Positions 44,133-52,136 of a stretch of DNA of 64,000 nt are shown piece by piece (the stretch's first letter is position 1; the number at the start of each line of letters is the position of its first letter). The stretch covers positions 78,004-142,003 of IMG/VR virus record IMGVR_UViG_3300042346_001592; one strand, written 5' to 3'. A program made the translations under genes and the position numbers. The notes beneath the pieces were generated by a model. The model was not told where the DNA came from. It did no database searches and saw nothing but the letters and a program-made list of their open reading frames with translations. The stretch comes from a virus.

Positions 44133-44756
44133 ATGTCCTTGGAGAAAATAAAAAAACATTTCCAGCCTCAAAACATTCTTGATATCGGATCGAATGTTGG
44201 TCAATTCTATCGCGAGGCCAAATCAATATTTCCTAATGCTTATTTTTATCTTATAGAGGGCAATGAGAGTTGTAGAGAAGCCCTGAAAGACTTGAATGTA
44301 GATTTTTCTATAACACTATTGAGTGATATTGAAAAAGATGTTGATTTCTACATAAGAAAGTTTGAACCTAGATGTACAGGAAATTCAATCTACAGAGAGC
44401 AGACATCCTTCTACGATGATGACCAAATTATAGTAGAAAAAAGAAAAACACAAACTATTTCACAATTACTTGGCAACAAAATTTTTGATCTAATTAAGAT
44501 TGATGTACAAGGTTCAGAAATAGATATTATAAATGGTGGTAGAGAAATTTTTGAGAACTCAAAAGGTATTCTAATGGAAGTATCATTGGTTGAATATAAC
44601 AAGAATGCACCATTGAAAGATTATGTTGTTGAATTCATGAATGACCTAGGATTTATAGTTACAGAACATATAGGCAATATCAATCATCCACTTACCTATC
44701 AACTTATTCAAGAAGATTTGTTTTTTTTGAATAAAAAATTAATTACACAAAAATAG
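44133..44756 (+). CDS. FkbM-type methyltransferase
   Basis: I start at the ATG at 44133 (MSLEKIKKHFQP), directly after the preceding stop; an in-frame ATG at 44106 overlaps the previous gene. The SAM loop is NILDIGSNVGQFYREA, YFYLIEGNESC is the acidic strand, and FDLIKIDVQGSEIDIINGG is the FkbM signature. ILMEVSLVEYN closes the fold. The 207-residue length is normal. O-methylation of a sugar is the likely reaction. Confidence 0.8.
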   Translation: MSLEKIKKHFQPQNILDIGSNVGQFYREAKSIFPNAYFYLIEGNESCREALKDLNVDFSITLLSDIEKDVDFYIRKFEPRCTGNSIYREQTSFYDDDQIIVEKRKTQTISQLLGNKIFDLIKIDVQGSEIDIINGGREIFENSKGILMEVSLVEYNKNAPLKDYVVEFMNDLGFIVTEHIGNINHPLTYQLIQEDLFFLNKKLITQK

Positions 44757-44757
44757 A

Positions 44758-45465
44758 ATGTTTAAAGATATAGCTGTCGTCACATCACTATTTGATTATC
44801 CAGAATATTACCTACCTACTTTCTATAAGAATGCGACTCGATGGTTTGATCCTAACGACATACATATCATAAGAAATTCAGGACTAATTAGTGAAGGATC
44901 CTATTATGATAAATTATATTTTTATAAAACAGTAAAAGTTTTAGAATATATAAAATCACATATAGATTCTATGTATGAATACATTTTATTTTTAGATGCA
45001 ACAGATACTAATTTCATAAAATGTCCAATCAATATTATAGAAAAATTCAAATCCTTGAATTGTAGTATTATTATGGGCGCTGAAAAAGGTCTCTGGCCAC
45101 CAACAAGCTTTACACATCTCTACCAAAATAAAAGAGCAATAAATGATTCGAAATACTTGAATTCTGGAACTTATTTTGGATACACTAGTAAAATAATTTA
45201 TCATCTTGAAGATTTAATACAAAAAGAGCATCAAACGGGTATAGATGATCAAGGCCGATGGACTATACAATATTTATTGAACGATGACATTATAATAGAT
45301 CAAGAACGAAATTTCTTTTTTTCAACTTTAGATACTAAAGATAGTGTGATTTTCAATGATGGAAAACCTTCTCTTGTGAATCTTGATGCATTCATAATAC
45401 ACGATAACGGACCACATACAGAGAATACTATAAAATTAACAGATATATTAAATGAAAACAATTAG
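44758..45465 (+). CDS. PLOD-like glycosyltransferase
   Basis: A 235-residue GT-A enzyme. The pattern YILFLDATDTNF (metal-binding D-x-x-D, residues 76-87), IIMGAEKGLWPP, YLNSGTYFGYTSKI and DDQGRWTIQYLL is that of the glycosyltransferase domain of PLOD/procollagen galactosyltransferases and their phage and giant-virus relatives. The final IHDNGPH may supply a metal His. It overlaps the next gene by 14 bp. Confidence 0.75.
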   Translation: MFKDIAVVTSLFDYPEYYLPTFYKNATRWFDPNDIHIIRNSGLISEGSYYDKLYFYKTVKVLEYIKSHIDSMYEYILFLDATDTNFIKCPINIIEKFKSLNCSIIMGAEKGLWPPTSFTHLYQNKRAINDSKYLNSGTYFGYTSKIIYHLEDLIQKEHQTGIDDQGRWTIQYLLNDDIIIDQERNFFFSTLDTKDSVIFNDGKPSLVNLDAFIIHDNGPHTENTIKLTDILNENN

Positions 45466-46435
45466 GATAACTAGGCAAGGATTTCCCAACATAGGACAAC
45501 ATAGTTGGATGAAATATTTTGAATTTATTTTATCAAAGAAATATAATGTGATTATTGATTCCAAGAATCCTGATCTCATCATTCATTCCGACCTAAACTA
45601 TAACGAAAATCAACACGATACCTATACCGGTGCAATACCCACTCAATTTCATCCTACTAATTGTGATAAAAAGTTTCTATATGTTTCAGGTGAAGTTGCA
45701 GATTTTTCAACACCTATAAATAAATTTGAAAATCAGTGGGCTCTTGGCTATAACAAATTCGAACATCCTAGATATTTAAGACAGCCTTCTGGTGTTTTTG
45801 ATGTTTGGACTCTTTTTAATGAATCTAGATTGGTGGATAGTCCTTTGAATTGGCTAACAAACAAAAGAGATTTTAATAAAATTTCAAAAAGAAATTTAGG
45901 GTTCTGCTCTATTACTCAAGCATCAAGTAATGATGTAAGATCCAGAGTATTTGACAAACTCTCAGAATACAGAGAGGTAAGTTCATCTGGTCCTTGGCGT
46001 CAAAATATTCACGGACCAGAAGGTCTTAATAAATATCAATGGCAAAATATGGATTATATAGGGCGTATAGATGGACTAACATACAGAGAAAAAATAGGTT
46101 TTTTTCAAAAGTATAAATTCAATATCTCTATACACTACACAAATACAGATTATATTCTTCAAGAAAAATTATACCACGCCTATTTTAGTGGTGCGATACC
46201 TATATTCTATGGTAATAAATATATTTTAGAAGAGGGCTTCAACCCAGAAAGTTTTATAAATTTGCATGATTATGAGGATTTCGATCAGTTTTTAGAAATT
46301 GTTAAAGATATAGATAGAAATGAATCTCTTTGGCAAAAGAAAATCTCGGAACCGATTTTTCTAGATAATAAATTACCGGAGTATTATGATTTTGATTTTA
46401 CATTAAATTTTTTAGAAAAAATAATAGAATCCTAA
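45452..46435 (+). CDS. GT10 alpha-1,3-fucosyltransferase-like
   Basis: A 327-residue GT10-like enzyme. The diagnostic C-terminal region is present: KIGFFQKYKFNISIHYTN then DYILQEKLYHAYFSGAIPIF, which binds GDP-fucose in this family. RVFDKLSEYREVSSSG is the upstream acceptor-side helix. N-terminal half is less conserved (GT-B Rossmann). Requires GDP-fucose, for which no synthesis genes are seen in the window, so host supply is assumed. One-base overlap with the next gene. Confidence 0.8.
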   Translation: MKTIRITRQGFPNIGQHSWMKYFEFILSKKYNVIIDSKNPDLIIHSDLNYNENQHDTYTGAIPTQFHPTNCDKKFLYVSGEVADFSTPINKFENQWALGYNKFEHPRYLRQPSGVFDVWTLFNESRLVDSPLNWLTNKRDFNKISKRNLGFCSITQASSNDVRSRVFDKLSEYREVSSSGPWRQNIHGPEGLNKYQWQNMDYIGRIDGLTYREKIGFFQKYKFNISIHYTNTDYILQEKLYHAYFSGAIPIFYGNKYILEEGFNPESFINLHDYEDFDQFLEIVKDIDRNESLWQKKISEPIFLDNKLPEYYDFDFTLNFLEKIIES

Positions 46436-47148
46436 TGAATTATATTTTCACAACACTAGCTATTGGTGATTCTTATCTCCATAATGCTGCAAGTTGCTAC
46501 ACAAAATATAGCGAAAAATGTAGTGGTGATTTCAATATAACAACAAACGAAATAGTAAATGTTGGACCGAGAGTAAATTTGGATCAAATTAGGTTGGATA
46601 GATATGAAGATGGAAACCCAGGATTTGCTTTTTTTTTGAATCTCAAAGTATTATCCCTAAAGTATTGTTTGGATAAAGGATATGACTTCATAATTTACAA
46701 TGATGCTGATTGGAGAATTACCGAGGGTTTCAATGAAGATAAATTAGTGAATACTTTTAATTTTATGGAAGACAATGACTTAGATTTTCTTTTTGAACGA
46801 CCAGCTAAAATTGGAGATCATAAAAAAAACTTAGATCATTGTTTTTTTGAAAGAAAACTCAAAGATTACCACGTTTTTGAACATGATAAATGGGATGAAG
46901 CTCATGTAGTCAATGAACAATTCATGGTTTTCAAAAATTCTTGGAAATTTCGATATTTTGTTAGGAGATGGGAAGAGTTCTTGTGGTATTCTATACATAA
47001 CAACATAAGAAATTATCCAGATGGATTCGAAATAGGTGTATCTGCTCTAGAGGCAGAAATGAAATGGGATTGGAATAGTTTCAGATATCTTCTGCCGAAT
47101 TGTTTTGAATTTCATGACAAAGCAGGTAATTTACATATAAGATTTTAA
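46435..47148 (+). CDS. Probable GT-A glycosyltransferase
   Basis: A 237-residue protein with FIIYNDADWRI (DxD motif, residues 82-92), an N-terminal MNYIFTTLAIGDSYL strand and a C-terminal EFHDKAGNLHIRF that could supply a metal His. Similar in outline to small transferases of the GT8/GT32 neighbourhood. The start overlaps the previous stop (TAATG). Confidence 0.6.
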   Translation: MNYIFTTLAIGDSYLHNAASCYTKYSEKCSGDFNITTNEIVNVGPRVNLDQIRLDRYEDGNPGFAFFLNLKVLSLKYCLDKGYDFIIYNDADWRITEGFNEDKLVNTFNFMEDNDLDFLFERPAKIGDHKKNLDHCFFERKLKDYHVFEHDKWDEAHVVNEQFMVFKNSWKFRYFVRRWEEFLWYSIHNNIRNYPDGFEIGVSALEAEMKWDWNSFRYLLPNCFEFHDKAGNLHIRF

Positions 47149-47163
47149 AAATAAAAATAATAA

Positions 47164-47793
47164 ATGAATATACAGGAAAACATAACAAAATTTACTGACC
47201 TATCAAAAAACGATAGTTTATCATCTTTCATGAATCATACAGCACAACAAAGTCACAATGCTTATCAAATTTTTTTTGATTTCCTTTCAGAAGTGAGACC
47301 CAGTAGAATTTTAGAAATAGGAACCGCACAGGGTGGATTCACAGAGTTCTTGAAAATAACTGTTGATCATCTAGGTCTAGATACAGAAATATTATCTTAT
47401 GATATTGCTGAAAGACCTTGGTATCACCAGATGGTTGAAAAGGGCATTGATGTGAGAGTAGAAAATATTTTCAATGAAGATTGGAGTGATGTAATCGATT
47501 ACGTAAAACAATATGTAACATCACCAGGAATAACAATAGTTCTTTGTGATGGTGGATGGAAAATAGGTGAATTCAAAATATTTTCAAGGATTATCAAACC
47601 AGGTGATTATATTTTAGCTCACGATTATTCTTTAAATAAAGAGGTCTTTGAGAGAGAAATAAAGGATAGAATATGGAACTGGTGTGAGATAACTGAAGAT
47701 GATATTTGGCAATCAGTATCGGATAATAACTTAGAATCTTATCAGCCGGAGGTTTTTTCACAAGCTGTCTGGGTTTGTAAAATAAAAAAATAA
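47164..47793 (+). CDS. Methyltransferase/cephalosporin hydroxylase-like protein
   Basis: A 209-residue protein with RILEIGTAQGGFTEFLKI (SAM loop, residues 43-60), ILSYDIAERPWY, TIVLCDGGWKIGEF and DYILAHDYS. The CDGG and HDYS motifs match the rhamnosyl O-methyltransferase/CmcI group, found in sugar modification. It lies 15 bp after the previous gene and 3 bp before the two-domain glycosyltransferase. Confidence 0.65.
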   Translation: MNIQENITKFTDLSKNDSLSSFMNHTAQQSHNAYQIFFDFLSEVRPSRILEIGTAQGGFTEFLKITVDHLGLDTEILSYDIAERPWYHQMVEKGIDVRVENIFNEDWSDVIDYVKQYVTSPGITIVLCDGGWKIGEFKIFSRIIKPGDYILAHDYSLNKEVFEREIKDRIWNWCEITEDDIWQSVSDNNLESYQPEVFSQAVWVCKIKK

Positions 47794-47796
47794 TTT

Positions 47797-49467
47797 ATGT
47801 CATTTACATTTGTTACAGGACTTTGGAATATTAAAAGAGAAGAACTAACCGAGGGTTGGTCGAGATCTTACGAAGACCACTATCTAAAAAAGTTCGACCA
47901 ACTATTACAAATAGATGCAAACCTTATTGTATTCGGAGATAAAGAGCTCGAAAGTTTTGTGTTCCAAAGAAGAAATACTAGTAATACCCAATTTATCACA
48001 AGAGAACTTAGCTGGTTTCAAAACGAATTCTACCAAAAAATACAAGATATAAGAACCTCTGAGTCGTGGCTCTCACAAGCTGGTTGGCTAAGAGAATCCA
48101 CACAAGCTAGACTCGAAGGTTATAATCCACTGGTAATGAGTAAAATGTTTCTTTTAAATGACGCTCGAATAATGGATAAGTTTGGTTCGAGGTATATGTT
48201 TTGGATAGACGCGGGACTTACCAATACCGTCCATCCCGGATATTTCACTCATGATAAAGTTCAGGATAATCTAGTGAAGTGGATAAAAAAATTCAGTTTT
48301 GTTTGTTTTCCCTACGAAGCTAATACAGAAATACACGGATTTTCATATCCAAAAATAAACGAATATGCCGGGGATGATGTTAAACTTGTAGCTCGTGGTG
48401 GTTTTTTTGGTGGGCCAAAACATACCATATCACAAATGAATAATCTTTATTACGATCTCATGAGAACTACTCTTAGCGATGGACTCATGGGAACGGAAGA
48501 ATCACTTTTTTCTATACTACTTTATAGAAACAAAGAACTCATCAACTATTTTGAAATAGAAGGAAATGGTCTTATGGGTAAATTTTTCGAAGATCTTAAA
48601 AACGATACACTAGAAATAAAAACAAAAGGAACTTCACCTAACAAAATGACAGATACGAATAAAACATCTCTTTATGTAATTGGCTTTAATAGTCCAAACC
48701 AACTAAGAACACTCATTCAATCGATGATTGAGTATGATAGAAACTACATTGACCAACCAAAAAAATATCTACTTAATAATTCTACAGATAGATCCACCGA
48801 TAAAGAATATCAAGACCTGTGTGAAGAGTGGGGATTCGAAATTATTGGAACCGGTGAGAATTTAGGTATTTGTGGTGGACGTCAGTATATCGCTGAACAT
48901 TTCGAGAAAACAGAGCAAGATTTTATGCTCTTTTTTGAAGACGATATGTTTTTTTATCCAAAAGAGGGAGAGTTTTGTAGAAATGGATTCGGTCGTAAGG
49001 TAGCTGATCTCTATTGGAAATCTTTGGAGATTATATCAAATGGTGGTTATGATTTCTTAAAACTCAACTTTAGTGAGTTTTTTGGTGATAACTCTACTCA
49101 ATGGTCTTGGTATAATGTTCCACAAGATTATAGAAATTCAAGGTGGCCTCTAAATCCAAGACTTCCAAAAATGGGACTCGATCCAAATGCACCAAAAACT
49201 GAATTCAAAAACATCCGTTCTCATAAAGGTCTTGCCTGGGCAGATGGTGAGATTTATTACTCGAACTGGCCACAAATCGTATCAAAAGAGGGAAATCGTA
49301 AGATGTTCCTAGAAACAAAATGGGCACATCCTTTTGAGCAGACCTGGATGAGTTATATATACCAAGAAACGATGAAAGGATCTATTAACCCAGCTATATT
49401 ACTACTAACTCCTACCGAGCACAATAGATTCGATCACTATAGTAAAGATCTAAGAAAAGAAAGCTAA
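47797..49467 (+). CDS. Two-domain glycosyltransferase (HtrL/YibB-like plus GT2-like)
   Basis: A 556-residue fusion. Residues 1-275 resemble the HtrL/YibB family: FVTGLWNIKREELTEGWSRS, FITRELSWFQN and RYMFWIDAGLTNTVHPGYF. Residues 288-556 are a GT2-like domain with KTSLYVIGFNSPNQLRTLIQ, FEIIGTGENLGICGGRQYIA and MLFFEDDMFFYP (DDM in place of DXD). Two transferase active sites in one chain suggest two successive sugar additions. It is the last glycan gene of the cassette and 6 bp before PaaA. Confidence 0.75.
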   Translation: MSFTFVTGLWNIKREELTEGWSRSYEDHYLKKFDQLLQIDANLIVFGDKELESFVFQRRNTSNTQFITRELSWFQNEFYQKIQDIRTSESWLSQAGWLRESTQARLEGYNPLVMSKMFLLNDARIMDKFGSRYMFWIDAGLTNTVHPGYFTHDKVQDNLVKWIKKFSFVCFPYEANTEIHGFSYPKINEYAGDDVKLVARGGFFGGPKHTISQMNNLYYDLMRTTLSDGLMGTEESLFSILLYRNKELINYFEIEGNGLMGKFFEDLKNDTLEIKTKGTSPNKMTDTNKTSLYVIGFNSPNQLRTLIQSMIEYDRNYIDQPKKYLLNNSTDRSTDKEYQDLCEEWGFEIIGTGENLGICGGRQYIAEHFEKTEQDFMLFFEDDMFFYPKEGEFCRNGFGRKVADLYWKSLEIISNGGYDFLKLNFSEFFGDNSTQWSWYNVPQDYRNSRWPLNPRLPKMGLDPNAPKTEFKNIRSHKGLAWADGEIYYSNWPQIVSKEGNRKMFLETKWAHPFEQTWMSYIYQETMKGSINPAILLLTPTEHNRFDHYSKDLRKES

Positions 49468-49473
49468 AAAAAT

Positions 49474-50454
49474 ATGTACGGAAACGCCTATATCGATCCG
49501 AAAGACGCTAAGAATATCCAAGAAGAAGATCCTGAAAAGTTGAAAATCTTCGAAGATAGAATATCTCGTGGAGAAAAGATAGAACCACGTGATTGGATGC
49601 CAAAGGAATACAGGCGACAACTTATTCGTATGATCGAGCAGCACGCTCACTCAGAGATTATCGGTGCTCTTCCAGAAGGCACTTGGATAACAAGAGCTCC
49701 TGGTTTTCGTAGAAAATTAGCACTTATAGCTAAAGTTCAAGATGAAGTCGGACACGCGCAGCTTCTTTACTCAGCAGCTGAAACACTCGGTAAAAGCCGT
49801 GAAGAAATGATAAACGATTTGATTTCTGGCAAATCAAAATACTCAAATGTGTTCAATTATCCAGCAAAAACCTGGGCGGATGTCGCTATTATAGGATGGC
49901 TTATCGACGCTGCGGCTATTATCAACCAACTAGCAAACTCAAAGGGTTCGTATGGACCTTATTGTAGAGCTCTTGAACGGATTTGCTATGAAGAGAGTTT
50001 TCATCTAAAACAAGGTCATTCGAATTCAGTGTATCTAGCAACCGGAACTCCTTTACAAAAACAAATGGTTCAAGAAGCTCTCAATCGTTGGTGGAAACCG
50101 GTTATTCATTTTTTTGGACCACCCGATTCAGATTCGGTTCATTCAGAGAAACTCATCAAGTGGAAGGTTAAGATGAAAACGAACGATCAGATGAGATTTC
50201 AGTTTTTTGATATGTATGTCAATAAAATTCGTGAGATCGATCTTGAAATACCCGATCCTGAGCTAGAAAAGTTACCTGATGGAACTTGGAAATATTCAGA
50301 CCCTGATTGGAGTGAGTTCAAGCGTGTAATATCGGGTGACGGACCATGTAACGCAGAGAGACTCGCAGTTAGAAAAAGGGCCGAGGAAAACGGTGCCTGG
50401 GTAAGAAGAGCACTTAAAAGAGCTGATAGTTTCTACACCACACCTTTAGCGTAA
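49474..50454 (+). CDS. paaA: PaaA, ring 1,2-phenylacetyl-CoA epoxidase catalytic subunit
   Basis: A 326-residue PaaA-like ferritin-fold diiron protein. In cells PaaA with PaaC, B and E epoxidises phenylacetyl-CoA. Ligand motifs are intact: [10 protein letters not shown] (about 55-64), [12 protein letters not shown] (90-101, E-x-x-H) and [12 protein letters not shown] (171-182, E-x-x-H). Length equals that of cellular PaaA. PaaB, C, D and E are absent nearby, so it is an orphan that would need host partners or do a different oxidation. It lies at the end of the glycan cassette, just before the tRNA array. Confidence 0.9.
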   Translation: MYGNAYIDPKDAKNIQEEDPEKLKIFEDRISRGEKIEPRDWMPKEYRRQLIRMIEQHAHSEIIGALPEGTWITRAPGFRRKLALIAKVQDEVGHAQLLYSAAETLGKSREEMINDLISGKSKYSNVFNYPAKTWADVAIIGWLIDAAAIINQLANSKGSYGPYCRALERICYEESFHLKQGHSNSVYLATGTPLQKQMVQEALNRWWKPVIHFFGPPDSDSVHSEKLIKWKVKMKTNDQMRFQFFDMYVNKIREIDLEIPDPELEKLPDGTWKYSDPDWSEFKRVISGDGPCNAERLAVRKRAEENGAWVRRALKRADSFYTTPLA

Positions 50455-50472
50455 AATTTTTATATATAGAGT

Positions 50473-50748
50473 ATGAAAAATTTAATGCTCTTTGAAGATT
50501 TTCCTACCTATAGAGATACCAAAAGTGGCGTAAAGATTGTTTATTTTTCTAGTGAAGAGGTAGATAAATATGAACGTGATTGGAACTCTTTACCTATGAA
50601 ATATCATCAGAATGAATTTTTTACTAAGATTTGGAATAAGATGAAAAGATCTAAAAGCCTAGCAAGAGGGCAATGGGATCAACTCAAATTTCTCTTCGAT
50701 AATGGTAAATCGATGTATGAAATGGGAGTTCTACCAAAAAAATATTAA
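50473..50748 (+). CDS. Small protein with capsid-tag-like N-terminus
   Basis: A 91-residue protein starting MKNLMLFEDFPTYRD, similar to the F-E-D-F form of the recurrent tag. The remainder is basic and helical (KIWNKMKRSKSLARGQWDQL). A TATATAGAG box precedes the ATG. No family is recognised; a DNA-binding or head-packaged peptide is possible. Confidence 0.5.
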   Translation: MKNLMLFEDFPTYRDTKSGVKIVYFSSEEVDKYERDWNSLPMKYHQNEFFTKIWNKMKRSKSLARGQWDQLKFLFDNGKSMYEMGVLPKKY

Positions 50749-50827
50749 TTTTTTAGGAAGAGACAACTTTTTTTGGATATATACTATACTTTTCTCTAAG
50801 AAACCTCAAAAATAATTTCATAAAAAG

Positions 50828-50859
50828 TTTGGTAATCCAAAAACTTTGTATTATCTTTG
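50828..50859 (+). promoter_or_regulatory. Promoter P1 of the tRNA array
   Basis: TTTG (50828-50831), 20 bp spacer, TATCTTTG (50852-50859): an exact match to the Bacteroidota consensus. GTTGATTTAACA follows at 50864-50875 and resembles a boxA element. The first tRNA starts 22 bp downstream of the -7 element. The 50749-50827 stretch before it shows nothing else. Confidence 0.75.
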
Positions 50860-50881
50860 TAGTGTTGATTTAACAAACTAT

Positions 50882-50955
50882 CGCGGAGTAGTAGAAGATG
50901 GTATCTCGCCAGGCTCATAACCTGGAGATCGCTGGTTCGAGTCCAGCCTCCGCTA
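50882..50955 (+). tRNA. tRNA-Met (CAT), probably initiator
   Basis: 74 nt. Anticodon arm CCAGG-CTCATAA-CCTGG. The first base pair is a C1/T72 mismatch after CGCGGAG/CTCCGCT, which is the initiator feature, but only two of the three initiator G-C pairs are seen in the anticodon stem. CCA not encoded. Confidence 0.85.
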
Positions 50956-50979
50956 CAAAAAAACTTACTCTGTTATCAA

Positions 50980-51052
50980 GCGGGAGTAGCTCAGTTGGTA
51001 GAGCACGATCTTGCCAAGATTGAGGCCGTGGGTTCAAATCCCATCTCCCGCT
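50980..51052 (+). tRNA. tRNA-Gly (GCC)
   Basis: 73 nt, acceptor GCGGGAG/CTCCCGC, anticodon loop TTGCCAA, T loop TTCAAAT. The acceptor equals that of tRNA-Gly(TCC) at 30 kb. CCA not encoded. Confidence 0.93.
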
Positions 51053-51058
51053 CAAAAA

Positions 51059-51090
51059 TTTGGTGAGAGTAAGTTTTTTGATTATCTTTG
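51059..51090 (+). promoter_or_regulatory. Promoter P2 inside the tRNA array
   Basis: TTTG (51059-51062), 20 bp spacer, TATCTTTG (51083-51090), starting 7 bp after tRNA-Gly. It is followed by the boxA-like leader at 51097-51113. Confidence 0.75.
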
Positions 51091-51096
51091 TTGATA

Positions 51097-51113
51097 GTTC
51101 TTTGACATCTTGG
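51097..51113 (+). promoter_or_regulatory. boxA-like leader, copy 1
   Basis: GTTCTTTGACATCTTGG. The core GTTCTTTGACA resembles the rRNA antitermination boxA (E. coli TGCTCTTTAACA). The same 16 bases recur at 52006 and 53101, each time 6-18 bp downstream of a -7 element. Confidence 0.6.
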
Positions 51114-51123
51114 AAATAAAATT

Positions 51124-51196
51124 GCCTCTATAGCTATAACGGTAGAGCATCGCACTTGTAATGCGAGGGTTGGCGGTTCGAATCCGTCTGGGGGCT
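51124..51196 (+). tRNA. tRNA-Thr (TGT)
   Basis: 73 nt. Anticodon arm CGCA-CTTGTAA-TGCG with loop CTTGTAA. Acceptor GCCTCTA/TGGGGGC uses several G-T pairs. T loop TTCGAAT. CCA not encoded. Confidence 0.9.
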
Positions 51197-51202
51197 CACA
51201 AA

Positions 51203-51342
51203 AGAAAAAACTTTTTGGTGAGGTTTTATGGATGCAATACCCAGTCCTAAAACTATTCAATGTTCAACGAAAGTTGACCACTCGGTGCAATACCCGAGAC
51301 ATCTCAAGAGTGATGGGATTTGAGAGGTGTGGAGTTTTTTCT
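51203..51342 (+). ncRNA. Structured spacer RNA A
   Basis: The whole 140-nt spacer between tRNA-Thr and tRNA-Asp is closed by a perfect 10 bp stem (AGAAAAAACT at 51203-51212, AGTTTTTTCT at 51333-51342). Inside are GTTTTA/TAAAAC, TCAAC-GAAA-GTTGA with a GNRA tetraloop (51264-51277), CTCGG/CCGAG (51281-51298) and TCTCAA/TTGAGA (51302-51325). The motif GCAATACCC occurs twice. No ORF fits. I call it a structured RNA on these pairings alone; no known family is recognised. Confidence 0.6.
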
Positions 51343-51350
51343 TTTCTTAT

Positions 51351-51424
51351 GGTTCGTTAGTAGAGTTGGTTACAATATCGCACTGTCACTGCGAAGGTCA
51401 TGGGTTCGATTCCCATACGAACCG
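51351..51424 (+). tRNA. tRNA-Asp (GTC)
   Basis: 74 nt, acceptor GGTTCGT/ACGAACC, discriminator G, anticodon loop CTGTCAC. CCA not encoded. G73 agrees with Asp identity. Confidence 0.92.
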
Positions 51425-51425
51425 C

Positions 51426-51630
51426 AATGAGTAAGAGATACTCAGCAGTCTCACCAAAGACTCATTTAATCTATGGTCGGTTCTAAAGAGGACATCGTCA
51501 ACGCCTCTTTCGTGGGATTAAAGGCAGGTAGCAGAGCCTCCCAGTAGCTTGGATGTTTTAATGAGGGATGCCTCGCAGGTTTTTAAGAAATAGAAAACCG
51601 AAATAACTACTCACCTGGGATCTCAGGGTG
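51426..51630 (+). ncRNA. Structured spacer RNA B
   Basis: A 205-nt spacer with AATGAGT/ACTCATT (51426-51466), AAAGAGG/CCTCTTT (51485-51510), GGTTTT/AAAACC (51578-51599) and CACCTG/CAGGGTG near the end. It is richer in GC than coding regions around. It probably forms several hairpins in the precursor between tRNA-Asp and tRNA-Pro. Family unknown. Confidence 0.5.
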
Positions 51631-51639
51631 GGAAAACAT

Positions 51640-51713
51640 AGGGGAATATATCAATTGGTTAGATTACGTGCTTTGGGAGCACGAGGTTGTGGGTTCGAGT
51701 CCCGCTTCCCCTA
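51640..51713 (+). tRNA. tRNA-Pro (TGG)
   Basis: 74 nt, acceptor AGGGGAA/TTCCCCT, anticodon arm CGTGC-TTTGGGA-GCACG, T loop TTCGAGT. The weak D stem (TATC/GATT) is unusual but otherwise the cloverleaf is complete. Confidence 0.88.
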
Positions 51714-51714
51714 C

Positions 51715-51839
51715 GAGGGTATGCATCGAAAGATGTTGTGAGTAACTCGGGTGAGTACGAAACGGACAACAATTCTAGAAGTCCCTTTTGAGCGAAACCC
51801 TTAGGTTGTAGAGGCAGTGGGTCGACACCTCATACCTTC
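51715..51839 (+). ncRNA. Structured spacer RNA C
   Basis: A 125-nt spacer closed by a 9 bp stem (GAGGGTATG at 51715-51723, CATACCTTC at 51831-51839). CATC-GAAA-GATG (51724-51735) is a perfect GNRA hairpin. It holds a GTACGAAACGGAC segment similar to CGTTCCGAAAC in spacer E. Family unknown. Confidence 0.55.
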
Positions 51840-51847
51840 TCTAAAAT

Positions 51848-51946
51848 AGTCAGGTGGCGAAATTGGTAGACGCTAGCTGGAAAGAGTGATTTAGGAGTAA
51901 TTACTAAGTTGGTTCACTCATATAGGTTCGAATCCTGTCTTGACTA
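51848..51946 (+). tRNA. tRNA-Leu-like gene with oversized anticodon domain
   Basis: Acceptor AGTCAGG/CTTGACT, D arm (GCGAAATTGGTAGACGC) and T arm (TTCGAAT loop) are intact and Leu-like. Between D and T arms are 48 nt instead of about 32. A 6 bp stem GAGTGA/TCACTC encloses TTTAGGAGTAATTACTAAGT... with a palindrome AGTAATTACT. If the loop is TTTAGG plus T the anticodon would be TAG (Leu) with a 17-nt insertion. Could be an intron, a divergent tRNA or a tRNA-like RNA. Confidence 0.55.
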
Positions 51947-51991
51947 CAAAAAAAAAAATAAAGAAAGTGGCGAAAGTTCAAAAAAAACACC

Positions 51992-51999
51992 TATATTTG
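51992..51999 (+). promoter_or_regulatory. Promoter P3 -7 element
   Basis: TATATTTG, with GTGG at 51967-51970 21 bp upstream in place of TTTG. A boxA-like leader follows at 52006. It would drive tRNA-Glu and the downstream group. Confidence 0.5.
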
Positions 52000-52005
52000 T
52001 ATCAC

Positions 52006-52021
52006 GTTCTTTGACATCTTG
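52006..52021 (+). promoter_or_regulatory. boxA-like leader, copy 2
   Basis: GTTCTTTGACATCTTG, identical to copies at 51097 and 53101 over 16 bases, 6 bp downstream of the -7 element. Confidence 0.6.
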
Positions 52022-52060
52022 AAAACAACCCAGAAACATCTGTGAAGATATAAGTTTCAT

Positions 52061-52132
52061 GCTCCGTTCGTCTAGGGGTTAGGACACCAGATTTTCATTC
52101 TGGTAACAGGGGTTCGATTCCCCTACGGAGTA
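52061..52132 (+). tRNA. tRNA-Glu (TTC)
   Basis: 72 nt, anticodon arm CCAGA-TTTTCAT-TCTGG, T arm GGGG-TTCGATT-CCCC. Acceptor GCTCCGT/ACGGAGT with a G-T closing pair. CCA not encoded. Confidence 0.92.
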
Positions 52133-52136
52133 CGGA

